A DNA stretch of 64,000 nucleotides from Mauremys mutica (GCF_020497125.1 NC_059082.1:30712965-30776964); one strand, 5' to 3'. Numbered from the stretch's first letter, positions 23,160-36,954 are shown. Notes: generated by a model from the letters alone, not told the origin. Made by a program: numbers and translations.

Positions 23160-23833
23160 ATTTCTGGAAGGTGGTGGATATCTACTCTCCCCAATTCCTT
23201 TCTATCATTTGAGTTGACAGTCTGAAGGGACCCACACTCACTCACAATGGCAGTTTCTCTCATTGGTTGTACATGCCTTTCAGCATCACAATCAATGACA
23301 CGTGCTATTAATAGAAATCTTGTCAGGACCACACAAAGCAACACCTTTCACTGTTGCAGGAGCAACTTTTTTTTCTTCTTCTATATCAGCATGATTAAGA
23401 GAAAAACACATTTTCAAGATAACATTGTACATTTCTTAAGAAAGCCATTGTTACATGACTGATCTTTATAAACACTTCTCTGGTTTCATTCAAATGTAAC
23501 AACTATTCAAAATATAAACTTACATACTGCAAAATACTGCACAACACACCAACCCCACTCAAAACTAACTGGAATGGAGCTGACTACATTTGTTATACAA
23601 GTTCATTTTCATCTTGAATTAAGTAATTTTCAGGCAAACAATGAACCATACTACTATAAATATTACAGACACCATTGTAGTGTAGTAATCCCAGCATACT
23701 CTGCAAATGGATTCTTTCTTCTACTGAATTTCCAGTGATGAAATTCCCCTCCCCCCTTCAAAAAAAACAAAACAAAACAAAAAAAAACTAAGAAGAAGTT
23801 AGGAACAACTACCACAGACACAAAGTGAAAGTT

Positions 23834-23889
23834 GGGCCCTAATGAAGTCAATGTGAATTTTACCATTGACTTCAATGGGACCAGGATTT
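23834..23889. repeat. short palindromic repeat (TGAAGTCAA family), copy 2
   Basis: Inverted arms 'aatgaagtcaatg' and 'cattgacttcaatggg' around a short loop. Confidence 0.65.
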
Positions 23890-26800
23890 CACCCATGCGT
23901 TCTGCTTGCATCAGATGCAATTATAGATCACGTTAATAAAATTAAAATAATCCCAATTGTTAGTTAAAACACAATCAATAAAATGCTTTACTTAAAAGCC
24001 ATCAGCCACCTATTTTACAGAAACTGTTCCAGGCCAGCTAGAGTAATTACTATTAATTATTTAATATCAGGGGATTCACAATAGACTAACATCTTCCTGA
24101 AGTGGTAGGAAGTCAGGTTTCCTTTGCAGAATGATTCACTTATTTTATAGCAAAGTGATGCAGTATGTGTTCAGCAGCTTACTGTAGGTTGTTTGTACCA
24201 TTCAGTTGCTGAGAAAAGTAACAATCACACCAGTATGTGACAATGACTCATGGCCTAGGAACCAGCACGTAGCAGCTAATGGAACCACAATCATAGCTGA
24301 TGAAATGCAAATGTATTCTTGTTTTTGTATAGATAATGGAATTTTTTATACAAGCAGTATGCAATTAAATCTTAAGCAAGTGAAATATTTTAAATGTACT
24401 TAGAAAAACACTCTGGAAGCCACCTTTGCCTATTGTGTACTAAAAACAACCTCTGGAAACAAAACAGAAGGGTTTTTCATTTTCTGTCATGCACAATTTT
24501 TCTTTACAGTGTCAAAGCAAAAATAATTGGGAAGGAAAGTGCACTGTATGTCCCATCTCTGGCATTTCCTGACAGGCGCAACATAGCCTTGTTTATGTGC
24601 AATCAGGAGCTTTTCTTTAGTATTTTACTTTCATTGTTGACCAAGTAAAGTGGCCTTAAAATAGAAGTAGCTTTAGGATAATTTGTCCCCAGAGTTTTTA
24701 AATCAACCCAGAGGGGAATCTCTCTCCTATATTCATTTTTTTTCTAAATACCCTTGGATCTAAGGAAAGGTCTAGCCTTTGGGTAACAGATTAATAAGTA
24801 TTAGATACAGTAGGGGAAATATTCTTGCTTATTTCCTGAACAAGTAGAAGCTAATCTATTTTCATAGACAACTCTCCCTACAAAAATTTAGAGCAGTTGT
24901 TTTTAAGAATGGCTGAATCAGACATATTTATCATATAGTCAGTATTCAAACTTCATTTTAAGGAGCTTTTGAGGATTGTTAAGGAATCAGAACAGATCAG
25001 AGAGGAGATGGTACAAGTGAAATGGTGTAGGATATAAATGAAACTACAAGTTTTACTTTTATTCAGCATCTATCATTCATTCCATCAAGAGGCCAAAGCT
25101 AATCTTTAAGTGAAAAGATCAGATGAATGTGTAATCTCATGGGCTCATTCATGCTTTTGCCATGAGTCAAGAGTAAGGGGAAATATCTTTTTGTGCTGCA
25201 CTGGGGGCAGACTTTTAGTTGGCTCCTGGTTCTGCCACTGCAGCAAAGAGGGAGTAAACTGTGCCAGGTCTAGAGCCAATGCAGTGCATGTTCCCCAGCA
25301 TGCTGGTGCAGCTATACCCTGTGCCTCCTCTGTTCTCCCCCTCCAGCTCACCTGCACAAGAGGGGAAGTAGCAGCTCTGCAGAGTCCACTTCCCCTCCCA
25401 TACTGCTACCCATGATGTGGGTAGCCAGTACTGACGTGCGAAGGGGCATTTGGATGCTCTTATGCCTCTGTGCTAGGTAGGCCACACTTCAGCACACTCT
25501 CCCTCACGCCCTGCATTATAGCATGCGTGTGTATGTATCCATATATACAAACAAACAGACTCTTCTGAAGTTTATTTTAACAGCTGTTGCTCAACTGGAC
25601 ATTGTCAAAAGGTTAGGAATTTCTTGAAAGAAAGCCCTTGGTGATAATTAGGTTTCAGAAAATAGCCCTTACAATAGGGTAGGATTATCATTTAAGTTTA
25701 ATAATAAGTAAGTAAATATCTTGGATTTCTTGGCATCTCTCTCTTCAAAGGACTCAAAAACACTTTATAAAACTACATTTATAGACATGCTACAAAAGGA
25801 TCATTTCACCAGCTACGAAAGCAATTGCTGCATAGGGAATGGTTTGTCCCTCCTAAAAATGTGGTGCACAAAACACCTTGAAAAATGGGTCCATTCAAAC
25901 TGTAAGCGTTGGAGATGAAGTCAAATGTGAGCTGGCAATCTAGGCCACATACGTTTTTATTTAATTTACTTACATTGCACTCATCATTGTCATATCAGGC
26001 TGCGTTTCAGAAAGGTAAGAGAACCACTTTCACAACTTTTAGCACAACTGGACAAGGGAAAGCTATAAAAGTTCACCTAGAACCAGTAATCAAGGGAAAC
26101 ATGGAAAGATTTACAAGAAAAATGCAAGCACTTCACGAAAGCCCATTACCTTGATAGATTATGGCTAAATTTGGCCATAGGGTTACAGTTTGGTATACAT
26201 TCTGTTCAGCAGTTGAATTTTAACAGTTTTAAGCATAAGGTACGAAGGGAGTAATGTTGCTGCTTCCAATATTTTCCTAGTAAACACAGATTAATTTCTA
26301 AAATAGCTGCACACAAGGAGAGGAGGGGGTTAAACAGGAGAACATTGTAACCAAAAATCCATGACAATTTTCTTTATGACCTGGAGAATGGATGAAATAA
26401 ACCTGCACCAGAAGGATGCAGACATTCAGATTCAAGTTTAAAGAGCTTGTTGAAGATGAATGATGCAAAGCATTAGTAAATTTCAAATCTTAATCATAAA
26501 TGACTCATCTGGCAGTAAAACTTTGTGATTTTTAGAAATGTGTATATTCAGGGTAGTCAAATACAATCATTAATCGGTGCGGGGGACAGATCATTCAAAC
26601 ATTTGGAAATTTTAGCTGTATGTCAGTCTGAACGAGTCAAATCATGGATCATCTGTATACTAGCAATATTTCACTATTTTTAATGCTAGGTTTCCCCCTC
26701 CCATTATTTCAAATATCTTCTGAAAAGCACTTCAGGCTGAGAAATATTTTGTGGCGTAACATGGGTTCCACATTCCCAAAGGTTCTGTTGGGTCAATGGG

Positions 26801-27109
26801 CAAAGCAAGTTGCTAGCTAAGCCAGAAGGCCTAGATAAATCTAGTCTGAAGAGGTATGTCATCGTGCCAATGAGAGATCTGAACAGGTCTGAAAACAAGA
26901 TCCAGTGACTAGAGCACTGTTCCAGTAGAAAGCGACCTTTCTTACAATAATAAATATCACCTATTCCCCCCACAGCCACACACATTAATGTGGCTGAAAG
27001 CAACATATTATTAGGAATTTATGGTGAGTCAAATAATATTACAAAATGTGCACAGGCAAAACGCTAGGGGTAAAGCTCCAGCGCCATCAAAGTTAATTAC
27101 AAAACTCCC

Positions 27110-27195
27110 ATTGACTTTTGTTGGGGCCTAGACAGGGAGCTGGATTGGATGACCTAGTAAATCTTTCCCCTCTCCACTATCTATGACTCTGCAAC
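27110..27195 (+). mobile_element. CR1 3' tail relic
   Basis: 'gctggattggatgacctagt' followed by a 'tctatgactctg' end is a degraded CR1 3' terminus. Confidence 0.5.
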
Positions 27196-29578
27196 TATGA
27201 GGGATGAGTGAACCCCAATAGGGTCAGAGATCTGGTTCGGTTAATGAGCTGAAAGTTTGTATGCTTATCCCAAAGGCATTAACACTTCCTTTTCTTGGAC
27301 AGTAAAATCAGTCTGCATCCTACTTGTCTTTTCCTTCCTAGCCCCACACATTTATCAATAGATCCCTCTCCTCCTCACAGCTGTGGTCCATTGATCCCTC
27401 CCAATTCATGGCTATGGCTGGTCAACATGTTTCTGTCAAAACTATTTTTGATGGAAAACTGGGTTTTCAACAAAATGAGTCCCTCCCCGCAAAAGCATCT
27501 GCTTTCTACAGAAAAATAAAAAAAATGGAATAAATTAAAACCAAAAACCTTCATCTGAACATTTTCAGTTTGAGTTTTCAGTTAAAAAACTCCAATATTT
27601 CTGTAGGGAAAAACACCTCCAACATTTCAGATCAGCTCCCCTCATAACCCCCTCTTTTTTCCTAACTTCATGTTTATGATTTTAAACACACACGTTTGAC
27701 TGCTCAGTTTCATAGTTTTTCTTCCTGGGTATTTTCCATAATGAGACAGGAAGACACAAATCAAGAATATATATTTTATTTAGCTGATTTAGTACTATCG
27801 AAAACATGACACAAGCCATAAATAGACAGTCCATCTACCATGTGTGTGAGGGGGTGGGACCCACAGCATTTCATTTATATTTGCATAAAGAGATTTTTGG
27901 TGTGGCCCATCAGAGAGATGGGACATGTTCAAACCTAAATCTGGAGTTTAAAACTAGCGAGAGGCCTTAACCAAGCCTCCTCAGAGCTAATTTAATATTT
28001 GAAGGATGTGCAAGATTGGCAACACTAGAAACTGAAGTCCTCTTTTCACAGGACAAGTGCAACACAGGCAGCAGTTAAGGCTTTTCCTCTCTGCCCAGTC
28101 ACTACGTCTTGGTCCAGATGAGGGCAAGTCCACGGGCAAGTGGCTAAATCGTTCTCTATTCCGATTTAATCTTTGGCCTCAATTCAGAGGCTGACAGTCA
28201 TTTCTGTTAATGGATTTTTGTGACAAGGATTGGCCCGAGATCATATAGATGACCAAATAAATATTGATAACTTTTGGTCATCCTCAACTTGGGAAAGACC
28301 CAAAACATTGACTTGAAAGTGAATGGCCCTTAAATCCAAATATCCTGAGCCATCCAACCCACAATGTAAATGAACTAGAACAAGGTTTTCTTAAGCTTGA
28401 AATCCTTGAAATATAGGAAAGCCAGAGCCATCTCTCAGTGCCTTTATGACATCATGAATCACCTTTGCATTGCTCTCATGGTGACACAGGTCATCAGAAC
28501 CCCATACTCTGTGTGTGCCAATAGCTTTGTAGCTCACCTGTAACCCATCTCATAAGTTGCACCAGAGGTCATGCCAACAGCCTAAGCAGTTTTTTTCCCC
28601 AAAAGAGATGTTGCCTTGTGTTGTAGACGATTCATCTTCCAAGACCCATACATACAAATAGAGAATACTTGGGCATTCTATTTTTAATGCCACTCTGGCT
28701 GATGTCGGAAGAGAATGCAACACACTGGTAACTGGACTATAGCCACAGCTGCAACTTTTACTGAAATAGAACAAGTCAAACTGCGGCATTATCCCATTGC
28801 CAATGCTCTCTAAAGTAGTAACTAATCAGAAAACCCAAGAACACCTACTTCTTGGAGAAAACAGGGGCATCCTGCTTTATGAGGGAAACTGTGAGAATCT
28901 TGCCTCTGTATGATGGGGGCAGCATATAACACAAGCTGGTAAACTCTGTTCTCTCAGCTTCCTTCAGTTTAGGCAAGAATTAATCTTTCAATCAGACTTT
29001 CTGATAAAAGGTCCTTTTCGCCAGAAAGCCACTTTTAGTAATAAAAACAGACCCAGATGGGACAGGAAAGAAAGACTTAAGCAAGGAAAGAAAAACTATA
29101 AGGAAGGAGGCGGTGACTCACGACAAATTAGAAATTCAGAATCCAGCTGGCTGCCAGACTTTTTGTTCTAACCAAATGAACACAGCACCTCCTACACTAC
29201 CGAACCATCACCATGTTTGCTACTAATGGCAATTGTAACTATTAACACTTGCTCACTCTCATAATGTTGCATATCCACTTGGAGCAGATATCATCAGTCT
29301 ATGAAAGCACAGTCTTCCTCAAAAGAACAACATTCTTCTTACGGAAAATAAATGCATAAATAAATTTAATACTTAGCACCTGAGGTTCTCATTTATTTAA
29401 TGTCAGAATCCTCTCAGAAGAGGAAGTTGAAATCCACTTTGAAGGACTACAGAAAATGACTTTCAGAAATGCCATGCTGTTTGCATGCAACGGACAAAGG
29501 GGTTGAATCACAAGCTTTTCACTTCTGAAGATTTAAAATTAAAAACAAAGACAGCTAATAAAAATACACTATGAACCA

Positions 29579-29633
29579 GATCGAAAGCCCAGTCAGTAGA
29601 AAGGTTTCCATCAACTTCAGTGGGCTTTGGATC
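29579..29633. repeat. short palindromic repeat (TGAAGTCAA family), copy 3
   Basis: Arms gatcgaaagccca and tcagtgggctttggatc; near-twin of the copy at 3632. Confidence 0.65.
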
Positions 29634-29649
29634 AATTCATCTGCTCCCA

Positions 29650-29790
29650 TAGACTTTAACGCCAGAAGGGACCATCATGATCATCTCATTCGACCTCCCG
29701 CAAATTGCATACCACAGACCCTCACCCAGCCACTCCTGTAATAGGCCCATAACCTCTAGCTGAGTTTCTGAAGTCCTCAAATCTCAAGTA
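29650..29790 (-). mobile_element. CR1-type 3' end fragment
   Basis: The plus strand reads 'ccagaagggaccatcatgat' and continues like the reverse complement of a CR1 3' UTR. It is immediately followed by an oppositely oriented CR1 piece. Confidence 0.6.
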
Positions 29791-29796
29791 ATAGAA

Positions 29797-30560
29797 ATGG
29801 GATGAAATTTGATACTTGCACTTGCACAACCTTGCATTTTGCACTAGGTACTAACAAGAACTTTTGCTACAAACTAGGGACTTATCAGTTGGAAGCTACA
29901 GAGGAGGAAAAAGACCTGAGTGTGTTGATCAACCACAGGACAACTATGAGCCACCAATGTGATGTGGCTGTGAAGAAGGCTAATGCAATCCTGGGATGCC
30001 TCAGGTAAGGTATTTCCAGTAGAGATAGGGAAGTGTTACTACTATTATCCAAGGCACTTGTGAAGACCTCATCTGGAATATTGTGTGTAATTCTGGTCTC
30101 CCATGTTTAAGAAAAATAAATTCAAACTAGAACATGTGAAGAGACGGGCTACTAGGACAATCAGAGGAATGGAGAACCTACCTTATGAGTGGATACTTAA
30201 GGAGCTTAGCTTCTTTAGCCTAACAAAATGGAGACTAAAGGGCAATATGACTGCAAGATGAGCACTCAGAAGGGGGAGAATTTATTTAAATTAAGGGCAA
30301 ATGCTGGCACAAGAACAAATGGCTATAAACTGGCAATCAATATGTTTAAGATTTAAATTAGATGACGATTTCTAGCCATCTGAGGATTGAGTTCTGGAAC
30401 AGCCTTCCAAGGGGAGCAATGGGGGCAAAAAACCTAACTAGTTTTAAGACTGAGTTTGATAAATTTATGGAGGGGATGGTATGATGAGATTGCCTACAAT
30501 GGCATGCGGTCCTTCTGCGACTAGCAAATATATCCAATGGTCGGAGATGGCACACAAAGG
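29797..30560 (+). pseudogene. CR1 ORF2 C-terminal fragment
   Basis: The plus-strand frame (29802-30008) has FALGTNKNFCYKLGTYQLEA and MSHQCDVAVKKANAILGCLR, the conserved CR1 region after the RT palm. Further frames continue through the equivalents of the LEYCV, RATRTIRGME and FWNSLP blocks, broken by several indels and stops. Only the distal third of ORF2 remains. It lies head-on to the CR1 tail at 29650-29790, a separate insertion. Confidence 0.75.
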
Positions 30561-33500
30561 TTATTTATTTTGTTAATGTGAATTCTTTAAGTGTCTGATT
30601 AACATTGCTGACTCCTCTTGACTGGTGAGGCAATGTGAAGGCTAAGGGCAAACTGTTATCCTTTTCCGAGGGGCACCATCTCTCTGTGGTTGAATTTGTA
30701 TTTTTTTTTAATTTGCAGACATGTATGGTACAAAGACTCCCCAGCTTTACATAGCTCCAGACACTGAAAATAATTTTTACTGAGACATATCACATTTTAA
30801 AGTATTTTTAAAAATGTCACTTAGTCCACCCTTTAGATAACTGAATTCAGTAAATAAAACAAATCTACGAAATAAAACCACATTTGATGCAGCAAACAAC
30901 TGGTTTCTTTTAACTAAGGCTTTCATAATTTCTTCCTCAGTTTTCTCCATGTGAAGTGCATCCCATAGCATTCAGACAGTTACATAAAGACTTTTCATTC
31001 TCTTTTTACAGCATTTCTAAAGATGTTCCACTTTTGATTAGAAACATTTTGCCAAATGCACATTTGCAAAATAGCCGAACAATTATTAAGGAAGAAAGCA
31101 AAATTAAACAATCAGATCCATCAGATTAGATTTGCTTTGAATTTGAGCCGACAAACCATCAACAGTAAGGGAACTGGAGTTAATGCTGTCGCTCAGCTTT
31201 TAGTTCACTAGGTCACAAAATTGCTCAGAAAATCGTCCGCTCAGGTAACAAGGTGGTGAATTATTAAAGAAAGAGCAGCAGCCTGAGTGACAGAAAGAAA
31301 ATGTTTCATCAAAAATAATTGATAGGAATTACTTTGAATCTCTAAAGTATTTATAGTGACCAAGACACAGACTCACCTCTGTTAGTAATTAATATAGATC
31401 ATCTGAGAGAAACATGGCTATTTCCAAACATGGATTGTCTTCTCCTGAGCCTTGGTTTATAAGGTTAACTTAATTTCCACTTTATTTTATCCACCATAGA
31501 CCTCCCTCAATTCAATAAAGCACCTCTATTCAGAATACCACTTAAATACATGCTTAATTTTCAGCATTCTAAATCAATGGGACTTAAGTATATTAAAGTT
31601 AAGCATTTACCTAAGAACTGTCCTGAACAGCAGAGGACTTAAGCAGATGCCTAAGTGGTTTTGTAATCCACTATGAGTTTGTGTTAGAAAAATTCCCATG
31701 ACACCAAAGTCCACAATATATGTAAATTGGAGCTGGTTGAAAAATGGACAGAATTTCACACAAAGAAAAATGAAATTTCAGATTTATTTCTGTTTCACAG
31801 GGTTAAAAACAGAACAGAGAGACAAGTAAGGAAGACTTTATGGGTACAACTGTCCTGGGCACTTCTGACACTCTCAAATCTGAAATGTTACATTTGCAGA
31901 TGCAGAGAACACTTTTCAGGGTTGCGCCTTTTTTTGGCAATGGAATTACACAGTACTGGTTGCATTTTGTTAACACAGAATTTCCAGATGATAAAATCTT
32001 GTATTGAACTTTATCCTTTTCCCTGTATCCTTGAGAGCTGGAAAACTGAACTAGGAATAAGTGCCTGAAAATATGAGTTGGCTGGAGAAGAATGAACAGC
32101 AGTGTCTTTGGCAGTGATTAAAGAAATGTGAGCCTAAGTATATCGTGATGTAATATTAGAGATTAAAACGGCCTGATTGTCCACTTCCTTCCACTTCACA
32201 GTCATTTACACCTGTGCAGAGTGAGTGTGAAATGCTACCAAGTCATAACAACATTTTACATCCATTTTGCACAAGTGGAAATGACTACACAAGGAGCGGG
32301 GCAATGGAGAATCTGGCCCAGAATATACAAGAGTCTTTGGAGCGGGGGTGGGGGGCGGAAGGAAGGCACCAAGGGAACTTCCTTCTGTTCTCTGTGTGCT
32401 GGCTTTACAAATGATAAAAGCCGCAGGACAGCCCATATTATGAAGTTTATCTCCAACTATAGATGACAGATAATACAATGTATCAATAATAAATATATAT
32501 ACACACACACATATTTTATATATATATATAAAATAAATAAAAATCACATTGTACCAGTTGACACAGTTTTTAATAGGAAACTGTTTAGAAAACACCCTGC
32601 ACAACTGCATCATTAAAATAGTTTTCTATTAACTTTATTCTACAGTGCCTCTAAGCATTAGTTTTAAGAATTCATAAGCCTTTCTTAAGTAAGATTTTGG
32701 TGGTTATACTGTGTCTAATAAAACACAGGAAAATACTAGCACATTATACAGCTACAAAAATGTCATTGCTTTCAATTCATTGGCATCTGTCCAGAATGGC
32801 AAATGTGTGTAAGCAAAAATGTGAAAAGCTGACATAAGGGTAATGATATTCTCTACATCTCTATCACTGCAAGGAGTATATGGGATTTACTGGCAAATTG
32901 ACACTCTTTGCTAGAATGGATTCCTTGCTATGTCCATTAACTATATTGCTATTATTTTGGGGGTAGGGAAATGAGCAACTGACACCTTTTGGAAGGAATC
33001 AAAAAGTTAACATATATTCCAAAATCAAGTAGAAACAATAGTTTAAAATATAGTTCACCGAAGAAAAAAGGCACAATTCTGCATGTGCATGAGCAATATA
33101 TGTGGGAATTAACATAAATGCCTCAATTTTTTAAGTTACAGACACTCATCTACATGAAAAATTCGCGTATGGCAAGCTGGGCTGTAAATCTACAGCACTT
33201 GAACCTTCCATGCACAAACTGACCATATAGACAAGCCCATGCGGTTATAATTTCTAAAAACTAAAGATACCTATTGACTCAGACATATCTGAACCATTTC
33301 TATACAGAGAAAAAGATCTAGGCCCTGATTCAGCAAAGCCCTTAAGTTGTACTTAACTTAAAGCATATGTTGAAGTATTGCTGAAATCAAATGACTAAAT
33401 ATTTTGCTGAACTGGGGCCACAGGGCATGTGGTAGGGTGGAACCTGTTTCTGTTAAAGAGCAGAAACAAATACTGTAAACTTTTATGCAAGGAGGTTTGA

Positions 33501-34062
33501 AATGTCAGAGAATTTCTGGATGTCTAATTGCTTCTAGATTTTCAGATGATATTGGTTTTTCATTTGGATCTGGTAAAGAGATTACATCCCTCTCTGCTAT
33601 AGAACTTGCCACAGTTATCGATGTCTTTGTGATTCTATTATTGCAGTTCAACCTATACTTCTCCAGTGGGAAGCTCCAGCTGCTTGACAGTTTTGCAGTG
33701 TTAGCCACAGAGATCCTGTAAAACCAAAGACTATGCTGCCTTATTCTATTTGCCTCAAGGCACAAGTCAAGTTGTGACATTATCTCTATAGTTCTTCTCT
33801 TGTGGTTTCCCCATGACTGCACATCATCTGGGTCTCTAGACCTTCCCCCATCTTTTTGGATACTTGAGTGATCACTCTTTTCCCCAAATGCTGTGATGGT
33901 AGATGAGGTCATTTAGGGCAGTTATAGCCCCTCTAGACATGACCATTTGGACAGCTGGAGAAAGGGCTGTCTCATCTAACTGCAGAGTTTGCTTGCCGCA
34001 ACTGGTCTGAGAAAGCTCAAGTCTCTTGCCCTTTAAGGCACAGTCTAAGCCAATCTCTTTTC
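30561..34062. other. long non-coding stretch
   Basis: AT-rich, with a microsatellite at 32494. An open frame on the minus strand at 33505-33912 has no recognised motif. A tail resembling MITE ends ('gtaaatctaca', 'tatagacaagccca') lies at about 33180-33240. Confidence 0.45.
32494..32534. repeat. AT/AC microsatellite
   Basis: tatatatacacacacacaca followed by tatatatatata. Confidence 0.9.
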
Positions 34063-34498
34063 TCAGGCCTGGTCCACACTAGGACTTTAATTCGAATTTA
34101 GCAGCGTTAATTCGAATTAACCGTGCACCCGTCCACACCAGGAAGCCATTTAATTCGACCTAGAGGGCTCTTCAGTTCGAATTCGGTACTCCACCCCAAC
34201 GAGGGGAGTAGCGCTAAATTCGACATGGCTATGTCGAATTAGGCTAGGTGTGGATGCAAATCGAACTTACTAGCTCCGGGAGCTATCCCACACTGCACCA
34301 CTCTGTTGATGCTCTGGACAGCAGTCCGAGCTTGGATGCTCTGAGCAGCCATATAGGAAAAGTCCCGGGAAAATTTGAATTCCTTTTCCTGTCTGGACAG
34401 TTAGAATCTCATTTCGTGGTTGGACATCGGGGCGAGCTCAGCAGCACCGGCAGCGATGCAGAGCTCTCCAGCAGAGGAGTTCATGTAATCTCTGAATA

Positions 34499-34979
34499 GA
34501 AAGAGGGACCCAGCATAGACTGACCGGGAACTCTTGGATCTGATCGGTGTGTGGGGCGATGAGTCTGTGCTTTCGGAGCTGCGCTCCAAAAAACGGAATA
34601 CAAAGACCTACGAGAAGGTCTCCAAAGCCATGAGAGACAGAGGATACAGGCGGGATGCAACGCAGCGCCGCGTGAAAATCAAGGACCCCAGACAAGGCTA
34701 CCAAAAAATCAAAGTGGCAAACGGACGCTACGGAGCCTGCCACCACTGCCCCACCAGTGACCATGGACTCTGACGATGGGACAGTGTCGACGGCCAGTTC
34801 CTCGGCGATGTTCGCGGACGGGGAAGATGAGGAAGGGTTTGTGGAGGACGAGGCAGGCGACAGCGCTTACAATGCTGCTTTCCCCGACAGCCAGGATCTC
34901 TTCATCACCGTCACGGAGATCCCCTACCAACCCTCCCCGGCCATTAACCCGGATCCTGAATCAGGTGAAGGAGCAGTCG
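34499..34979 (+). pseudogene. Harbinger SANT/Myb-like accessory protein, exon 1
   Basis: The frame from about 34520 reads TDRELLDLIGVWGDESVLSE then LRSKKRNTKTYEKVSKAMRD and RGYRRDATQRRVKIKDPRQG: a SANT/Myb-like trihelix DNA-binding domain (the MSANTD type) with the WG.ESV..EL...RN...Y..I...M...G....QC..KI..L pattern. In Harbinger elements this protein binds the ends and helps bring the transposase to the nucleus. An indel near 34735 shifts the frame; the acidic part then runs from 34757 (MDSDDGTVSTASSSAMFADG, later DSQDLFITVTEIPYQPSPAI). The exon ends at a donor GTAAGT (34980-34985). A stop precedes the domain, and an N-terminal MQSSPAEEF is separated from it by that stop. Confidence 0.8.
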
Positions 34980-34985
34980 GTAAGT

Positions 34986-36950
34986 GCTTTAACCATGTAA
35001 ACTTTTATTCTTAATATAACAGGAATCTGAAGTATGTGAAAAGGAGGTCTCTCTATATATGGGGATAGAACAGAAATCCTCCTGGGAGATCTCCACGAAG
35101 CTCTCCTGGAGGTAATCTAAAAGCCTCCGCAGGAGGTTCCTAGGGAGAGCTGCTTTATTGGGTGCTCCGTGGCAGCACACTTTTCCGCGCGAGGCTTTCA
35201 TGAGGTACTCAGGGAGCATTGCCTCCCCGAGCACGGCTGCATAGGGCCCTGGTTTGTGCTAGCTTTCACGCAGCATGCGCTCTCTATCTCCTTCAGTGAC
35301 CGTCCTCAGGGTGATCTCGCTCGGAGACTCCTGCATCTAATTGGGGGAATTACTGTAATGTTACGCCTGGTCCAAAGTATTTTTAAAAAATCTCCGGACA
35401 GACGGCATAGCAGAGACTCAGCACGCTGCTGCGTGACGAGCGTAACGGAAAGCCAAAGAATCAAATGGACGCTCATGGAGGGAGGGGGGACTGAGGACGC
35501 AAGGTATCCCACAGTTCCTGCTGTCTCCGAAAAGCATTTGCATTCTTGGCTGAGCTCCAAATGCTTCTAGGGTCAAAAACAGTGTCCGCGGTGGGTCAGG
35601 GCATAGCTAGGCAATTTACGCAGCCCCCCACCCACCCCCAGAAGTGAAAGGGAAAACAATCCTCTCTTGACTCTTTTACATGTCACCCTATCTTTACTGA
35701 ATGCTGCAGATAGACGCGATGCTGCAGCACTCAACACCAACATCCTTGCCCCCCCCCCCGCCATGGGTGGCTGATGGTACAAAATGACTGGTACCCGTCC
35801 TCATCATCAGCCTATTGGCACATGGGGCAGTGCAAAAGGGCTGGTAACCATGCTGACTAGCATCGGTAAGGTCAATCAAGGGCGCCTGGCCCTAATTTTT
35901 CCTGGTAGATGGTACAATATGGCTGATAACCATCGTCATCATAGCAACAGGGGGCTGAGCTTCATCAGCCCCCACCCTTCATGTGTCAAGAAAAGATTCA
36001 ATTGCCCCTGGACTAGCAGCAGGATGCTGGGCTCCTCTCCTCCACACTCCTTAATGTCCTATCTGGACTATCATAGCAACTGGAGGCTGCCTTCCACTCA
36101 TTTCTCAATAACAAGTCACTGTGTCTTATTCCTGCATTCTTTATTACTTCATCACACAAGTGGGGGGACAATGCTATGGTAGCCCAGGAAGGCTGGGGAA
36201 GAATGGAATGAACAGGTGGGGTTGTTGCAGGAGCACCCCCTGTGAATAGCATACAGCTCATAATCTATGCAGGATCTGACACAGAGCAGCTGTGCTCTCT
36301 GGTTCTCTGATACATTGGTTCTCTAGTACACTTGCCCATATTCTAGGCAGGACTGATTCTATTTTTAGATACCAAAAAGGAGGGATTGACTCAGAGAGTC
36401 ATTTCCAATTTTGGCTTTTGCGCCCCTGGCTAACAGCAGACAGGGGCACTTATGACAGCAGCAAATGGTGCAGTGCAAAAGGACTGGTAACCATGCCCAT
36501 TTTATTACCATCTTATGGTGTGGTAGATGGTACAATATGGCTGGTAACCATCTCTGCTGTCATGCAAAAGCAAAAGCATGCTGCTGTGTATTGCTGCTGG
36601 ACCGCCTCTTTCAGCGGCATCTAGTACACATACGGTGACAGGCACAAAAGGCAAAACAGGCTCCATTGTTTCCACACTGTGGCGTCTGCCAGGGCAATCC
36701 AGGGAAAACGGGCTTGAAATGATTGTCTGCTGTAGCTTTCCCGGAGGAAGGGATGACTGACGACATTTACCCAGAACCACCCGCAAAAATGGTTTTTGCC
36801 CCATCTGGCACTGGGATCTCAACCCAGAATTCACAGAGACAGACTAGACTGTGTTCATTGTTCGCAAAAATTTATCTTTGCAAGGAATTCACTCCCTTTT
36901 TCCCATCACACAGCTTGGACTGTCTCCAGACCCGCCACAGCATCCCCCTC
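34986..36950 (+). other. intron between the two Harbinger SANT-protein exons
   Basis: About 1.97 kb from donor GTAAGT to acceptor ccccctcacag. Carries five copies of a ~25-bp motif (see 35774-36551). No second gene recognised. Confidence 0.6.
35774..36551. repeat. five dispersed copies of a GGTAACCAT-type motif
   Basis: Variants of 'ggtacaatatggctggtaac' plus 'cat' occur at about 35774-35800, 35828-35851, 35908-35933, 36469-36494 and 36526-36551. Two variants share 'gcagtgcaaaagg' before 'ctggtaaccat' (35828, 36469); the other three begin 'gatggtacaa'. Confidence 0.75.
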
Positions 36951-36954
36951 ACAG

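Larger units (their letters stand above)
23400..29577. other. long non-coding stretch (putative OTUD7A 5' intron)
   Basis: Mostly AT-rich with an A-rich tract at 23760-23788. Only a palindromic repeat (23834) and a CR1 tail relic (27110) stand out. No exon with both splice sites was found. Confidence 0.5.

Noticed and set aside
23663..23920. Minus-strand frame with a hydrophobic Phe/Val stretch
   Set aside because: It is produced by the A-rich tract at 23760-23788 and the palindromic repeat at 23834; not a credible membrane protein.
33505..33912. 135-codon minus-strand frame
   Set aside because: Varied composition, but no motif, no splice context and no family I recognise; kept only as a possible relic. 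A tblastn search would decide.
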